Of a stretch of 64,000 nt of DNA, positions 60,909 to 64,000 are shown piece after piece. Each line of letters starts with the position of its first letter. Positions within the stretch are counted from its first letter, which is position 1. The stretch covers positions 62,001-126,000 of the forward strand of contig JAFLBR010000003.1 of NCBI GenBank assembly GCA_017303795.1, in the 5' to 3' direction. The position numbers and the translations under genes are program-made. Below the pieces are notes generated by a model. That model saw only the letters and a list, made by a program, of their open reading frames with translations. It did not search any database and was not told where the DNA came from. Source of the DNA: Cytophagales bacterium. Lineage in GTDB: Bacteria > Bacteroidota > Bacteroidia > Cytophagales > Cyclobacteriaceae.

Positions 60909-62258
60909 TCACTTTACTTTTGGTTTAATCCAGTCTTTGAGAAACTGCCACCCAAAAGAATACCAGCCCCACAACTCCACAAATACAAACCACGTGTTGA
61001 TTTTAAACTTGTTATAAAGAATAATCTGATTAACAATAAAGATAACTCCAAATGAAATAACCGTACCGTAAGCCGCACCAATAACCCCAAAAGCGTGAAG
61101 CAGGAAATAGTTTAAAACAATATTAAGCACAGCCATGAGTAACGATAAATAGAAATTCAGCTTTGGCATATGTAAAGCATCCATAATTGTTCCGAATTGC
61201 CGGCTAAAAGGCATCAGCATGGTGTAAAATATGGTTACCTGTAAAATTGGAACAGCCTCCATGTAATCATTTCCAAAAATAATGAGTATAATAAAATCCG
61301 CCAGGAAATAAATTGGGATTACTACCGGAAGCATAATGGCTAATATTAAACCAACCGACTTGTAGTACAGAGATTGAACACCTTCAATACCAGACTCCGC
61401 CATTTTATTTCCTACCTGCGGGAAAACCACATTTGCAATGGCCATAGTGGGCACTTCCACGATATTTGAAATACGTAATGCCGGATTGTACATCGCTACT
61501 CCAGCACTAGAGATCATTCTGCCAATCATCCAACTATCTGTATTACGGATAAGGATGGCACTGATATTAGTACCGAATGTGTACTTACCCAAATGAAACA
61601 ATTTCTTAAGAATTTTACTATCAACAAGATTAAACTGAAAACCAGGAATTTTGCCCTTTACCAATTGATATGAAAAAAACGAAGCTACAGCCGTAGCGCA
61701 AAGTTGTACTATTGCCAGTTCAGTTAATGATGGACTTCCGCCCATAACATAATACCCAAAGATGTAAGCCAGAAATAAGAATAGCCGAACAAAGTTAGTT
61801 GTGAAGATGGCTTTGAACTCCAGGTTTGATTGTAAAAAATATTCAAAATGAAGAAAAACAATAAGGATAAAAGAATTCAGTCCATAGATATAAAAGAGTT
61901 GCTCCAGGTTTTCAACATGCCAGAATTTTGCGAGTAAGCCAGCACACGAAACTAATATAATAACAACTAAACAAGTTAATAACACATGAAGAACAAGTGA
62001 GCCTTGGATAATTTTGGTGCGTTCATCTTCTTTAGCAACAACCAACATGCTAATAAAGGGTATTCGTATAAAGCCAATGCGCAAAGTCTCCAATATGCCC
62101 CCTACACTCGTAAATAATACCCATACTCCAACCTCAGCAGGAGGAAGCATGCGCACCAGAAAATAGATACTGGCAAAGCCCAATAAAACTACAGCAGCTT
62201 GATTTATCAGAGAGTACACTCCATGATTTATCCAACGGGATGAATTACTTGTTGTCAA
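60909..62258 (-). CDS. Polysaccharide flippase (Wzx-like, MOP superfamily)
   Basis: A 449-residue membrane protein with about 12-14 helices. It begins RWINHGVYSLINQAAVVLLGFASIYFLVRMLPPAEVGVWVLF, the usual N-terminus of polysaccharide biosynthesis proteins (split motif: YFLVRMLPPAEVGVW). It contains GKYTFGTNISAILIRNTDSWMIG-type sequence in the middle (landmark: NTDSWMIGRMIS). It flips lipid-linked repeat units across the inner membrane for the Wzy-like enzyme next to it. Confidence 0.87.
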   Translation of the reverse strand: MTTSNSSRWINHGVYSLINQAAVVLLGFASIYFLVRMLPPAEVGVWVLFTSVGGILETLRIGFIRIPFISMLVVAKEDERTKIIQGSLVLHVLLTCLVVIILVSCAGLLAKFWHVENLEQLFYIYGLNSFILIVFLHFEYFLQSNLEFKAIFTTNFVRLFLFLAYIFGYYVMGGSPSLTELAIVQLCATAVASFFSYQLVKGKIPGFQFNLVDSKILKKLFHLGKYTFGTNISAILIRNTDSWMIGRMISSAGVAMYNPALRISNIVEVPTMAIANVVFPQVGNKMAESGIEGVQSLYYKSVGLILAIMLPVVIPIYFLADFIILIIFGNDYMEAVPILQVTIFYTMLMPFSRQFGTIMDALHMPKLNFYLSLLMAVLNIVLNYFLLHAFGVIGAAYGTVISFGVIFIVNQIILYNKFKINTWFVFVELWGWYSFGWQFLKDWIKPKVK

Positions 62259-62392
62259 AAATTAATTGATTTTAAGTAAAGAAACCACCGGTTGGGGTAC
62301 CTCACTATTAATGATAGAGAAATCATTCTGATGATATTACTAAAGCTATAAAAAGAAGGGCCGTACTTTTGTGTTTTGATTTCTACTAGTTG

Positions 62393-64000
62393 TTAAGATT
62401 TATAATCCTTCGGATCAATTTTATTCAGCACACAGCCACCAAACTTAATACCTAGTGATTTAACGTATTGAATAGATTCACGATCTTGCTGAGCTACAGT
62501 TGACTGAGCTGAGAAAATGGTGATCACTTTATCCACATATTGAACAAGCTCTTTGGTATCAGCATAATCATTTAAGGCGCCACCCTCTAAAATGATGTAA
62601 TCAAAATTTGCTTTAAAACCTTCAATCAGGTTTGCGAAATTTCTTCCACTTAATATTTCAGCGGGTGAGGCGATACCACCGCCAGCATTTGTTACTACAA
62701 ACACGTTTTTATAGATGGTTGGCGTAATCAACTCATATGCCATTTCTTTGTCCTCAGATTCAACATCTGCTTTTCCCTGCTTGGATGAAGTTAGAAGCCC
62801 TGCAACCAGTTGCCGGTCTTCAATTGATTTAACTTTTGATCCTTTCGGTAATATCTGCGAGAGTACGTTGTTTCTAAAGTTAGTATCAACAATTAGCACG
62901 CGCTTGTTAACTAAACTTAAAATATAAGATAGCGCCATAATGGTAAAAGTCTTGCCTTCATTTTTACGAAGGCTGGTTACTAAAAACACCTGCGAGTTTA
63001 ATGAAACTACCTCATGCCTTATTTTTCGTAAAATCGACTTAAACAATTCCCCGCTTTCATTTCCGGTTTGATTAAAGATTTGAGGAATATTAAAATTGTT
63101 GATGTTTAAACGAATGATGGAGCCTATCAAGGGTAAGTTAACAATCGAACTAAACTTATCAACCGAACGAAGTGATTGATCTAAAAATTCGAATAGCGCA
63201 ATGATAAAAATACAAATGGAGAAACTGCTGAATCCTGCCAGGCCAACAATTATTAGTCGTTTGCTGGATAGCGGATCGTGCGGTGGAAACGCTGCTGAAG
63301 TTTGTCTTAAAGTATTTGAAGCCAATAACCGGTTTTTTGCTTCATTAAATTTTGCCACGGCTGCCAGATATTCTTCCGAGGCCAGATCCACATCCTTTTG
63401 AATAGCTTCGAGCTTTGCTTCTTTAGAAGCATACCCCGAAAAACTGTATTGTAAACTGGTAATCTTGGCTTCAACGGTAATTAGGTTAGTGCGGGCAACC
63501 TGATACTCTACCTCTAAATCGTTAAGCTTGTCTTGAATCTCAGCCTTTGTTAAGGTAGGGGTGGCTGGGCTAGAACCCGTTCCTGCAGTTTGAATCCTCA
63601 GTTGCTCGCGTAAAAAACTGATGGAGTCTTTTAATGCATTGTCTTGTTGGCCCCCGGTTATATACCGATCATTTAAATTGTTAATGGTGTTGCGTAGCTC
63701 TATAATCTTCTGATTATCCAACACGCTGGTTGTGCCTGCTATTCCATTTAGCTGCCGGTTTAAATTTCCTCTGGTAAGTTCAACACGTTGAAGCGAACTT
63801 CGAATCTCATCGCGTTGTTTTTCAAGATCAGATAGTTGAACAAGTTTATTCTCGCCTTCCTTTTCAACATTAAAGAGGTTATTCCCGGTTTTGAACAATC
63901 GCTGGGTTTCCATCTTATCATCCAGATCACTTTTCTTTTGAATGACAAGGTTGTTGAGAAAATCAACTGATTCACCGGCACGCTCTGTTGTTAAGGATTT
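62393..64000 (-). CDS. Wzc-like polysaccharide chain-length/export ATPase, C-terminal part (cut by window edge)
   Basis: The frame is open through the window end; 535 residues are visible and the N-terminus is missing, so the Met at 63913 is internal. Visible parts: a long coiled coil (about 60-250 of the visible part), a transmembrane helix (LIIVGLAGFSSFSICIFIIA), and a BY-kinase-like ATPase: VFLVTSLRKNEGKTFTIMAL (Walker A), RVLIVDTNFRNN (Walker A') and FDYIILEGGALNDYAD (Walker B region). Walker A reads RKNEGKT instead of PGEGKS and Walker B has Glu for Asp. The C-terminus (NKIDPKDYKS) has a single Tyr, not the usual Tyr cluster, so autokinase activity is doubtful. Confidence 0.85.
   Translation of the reverse strand, partial: KSLTTERAGESVDFLNNLVIQKKSDLDDKMETQRLFKTGNNLFNVEKEGENKLVQLSDLEKQRDEIRSSLQRVELTRGNLNRQLNGIAGTTSVLDNQKIIELRNTINNLNDRYITGGQQDNALKDSISFLREQLRIQTAGTGSSPATPTLTKAEIQDKLNDLEVEYQVARTNLITVEAKITSLQYSFSGYASKEAKLEAIQKDVDLASEEYLAAVAKFNEAKNRLLASNTLRQTSAAFPPHDPLSSKRLIIVGLAGFSSFSICIFIIALFEFLDQSLRSVDKFSSIVNLPLIGSIIRLNINNFNIPQIFNQTGNESGELFKSILRKIRHEVVSLNSQVFLVTSLRKNEGKTFTIMALSYILSLVNKRVLIVDTNFRNNVLSQILPKGSKVKSIEDRQLVAGLLTSSKQGKADVESEDKEMAYELITPTIYKNVFVVTNAGGGIASPAEILSGRNFANLIEGFKANFDYIILEGGALNDYADTKELVQYVDKVITIFSAQSTVAQQDRESIQYVKSLGIKFGGCVLNKIDPKDYKS

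Noticed and set aside
62364-62371. TACTTTTG promoter-like element on the plus strand
   Set aside because: It matches the -7 consensus but no plus-strand gene follows; both neighbours are on the minus strand.

Overview
This window looks like a chromosomal segment of a member of the Bacteroidota, most probably Cytophagales or a relative. The evidence is two TonB-dependent receptors with carboxypeptidase-regulatory plug extensions, a DUF4249 lipoprotein, a LytTR/LytS-type two-component pair, type III glutamine synthetase, DUF3667, a head-GIN protein, a PdeM nuclease, a type IX secretion C-terminal domain, and promoters of the TTG-N17-20-TAnnTTTG type. No rRNA, tRNA or CRISPR array was recognised. 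Gene density is high and several convergent gene pairs overlap at their 3' ends.

Layout. 1-4.3 kb (minus): edge-truncated HExxH metallopeptidase-like gene, DUF4249 protein and TonB receptor. 4.4-9.6 kb: a 40-residue membrane protein, bestrophin-like channel, SPFH protein with a small ribbon-helix-helix protein, a secreted protein of unknown function, DoxX, an NmrA-like reductase and DUF3667. 9.6-14.3 kb (minus): LytTR regulator, its sensor kinase, and a second TonB receptor followed by a TPR-like secreted protein. 14.5-16.7 kb: SBF-family transporter and M28 peptidase. 17.5-29.2 kb (plus): leuS, fabH, a GntP permease, RidA, a D-serine dehydratase/D-threonine aldolase-like enzyme, M19 dipeptidase, S41 protease and a lipoprotein hydrolase. 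The GntP-RidA-PLP enzyme-M19 run reads as a D-amino-acid or D-dipeptide catabolic module. 29.2-43.7 kb: glnN, small and hypothetical genes, GIN, TerB-like, amidohydrolase, CapA, PdeM, phosphate transporter, a three-copy structured repeat and a Fic protein. 43.9-51.1 kb: a periplasmic molybdopterin oxidoreductase pair and a large type IX-secreted esterase. 51.3-64 kb: an exopolysaccharide region with SGNH hydrolase, a DprE2/DprE1-like epimerase pair, two GT-C-like membrane proteins, acyltransferase, a half-length TolC-like protein, O-antigen ligase/polymerase, flippase and a Wzc-like ATPase cut by the window edge.

The most striking feature is in leuS. The leucyl-tRNA synthetase reading frame is about 220 codons longer than expected. 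It carries, in frame, a complete DUF559 (Vsr-like) endonuclease domain of 156 codons in the loop just before the TTRPDT motif of the editing domain. The insert is bounded by GC-rich inverted repeats, each with an internal palindrome, so it looks like a small mobile element that has become a permanent domain of an essential enzyme. The same gene holds a short simple-repeat insertion, shared exactly over 19 bases with the fabH downstream region, and an AT-rich extension before KMSK.

Other notable items are a structured repeat in three copies with compensating base changes (40.6-42.3 kb), inverted heptanucleotide arrays on both sides of the D-serine dehydratase-like gene, and three very small genes (34, 40 and 49 residues) with good context support.
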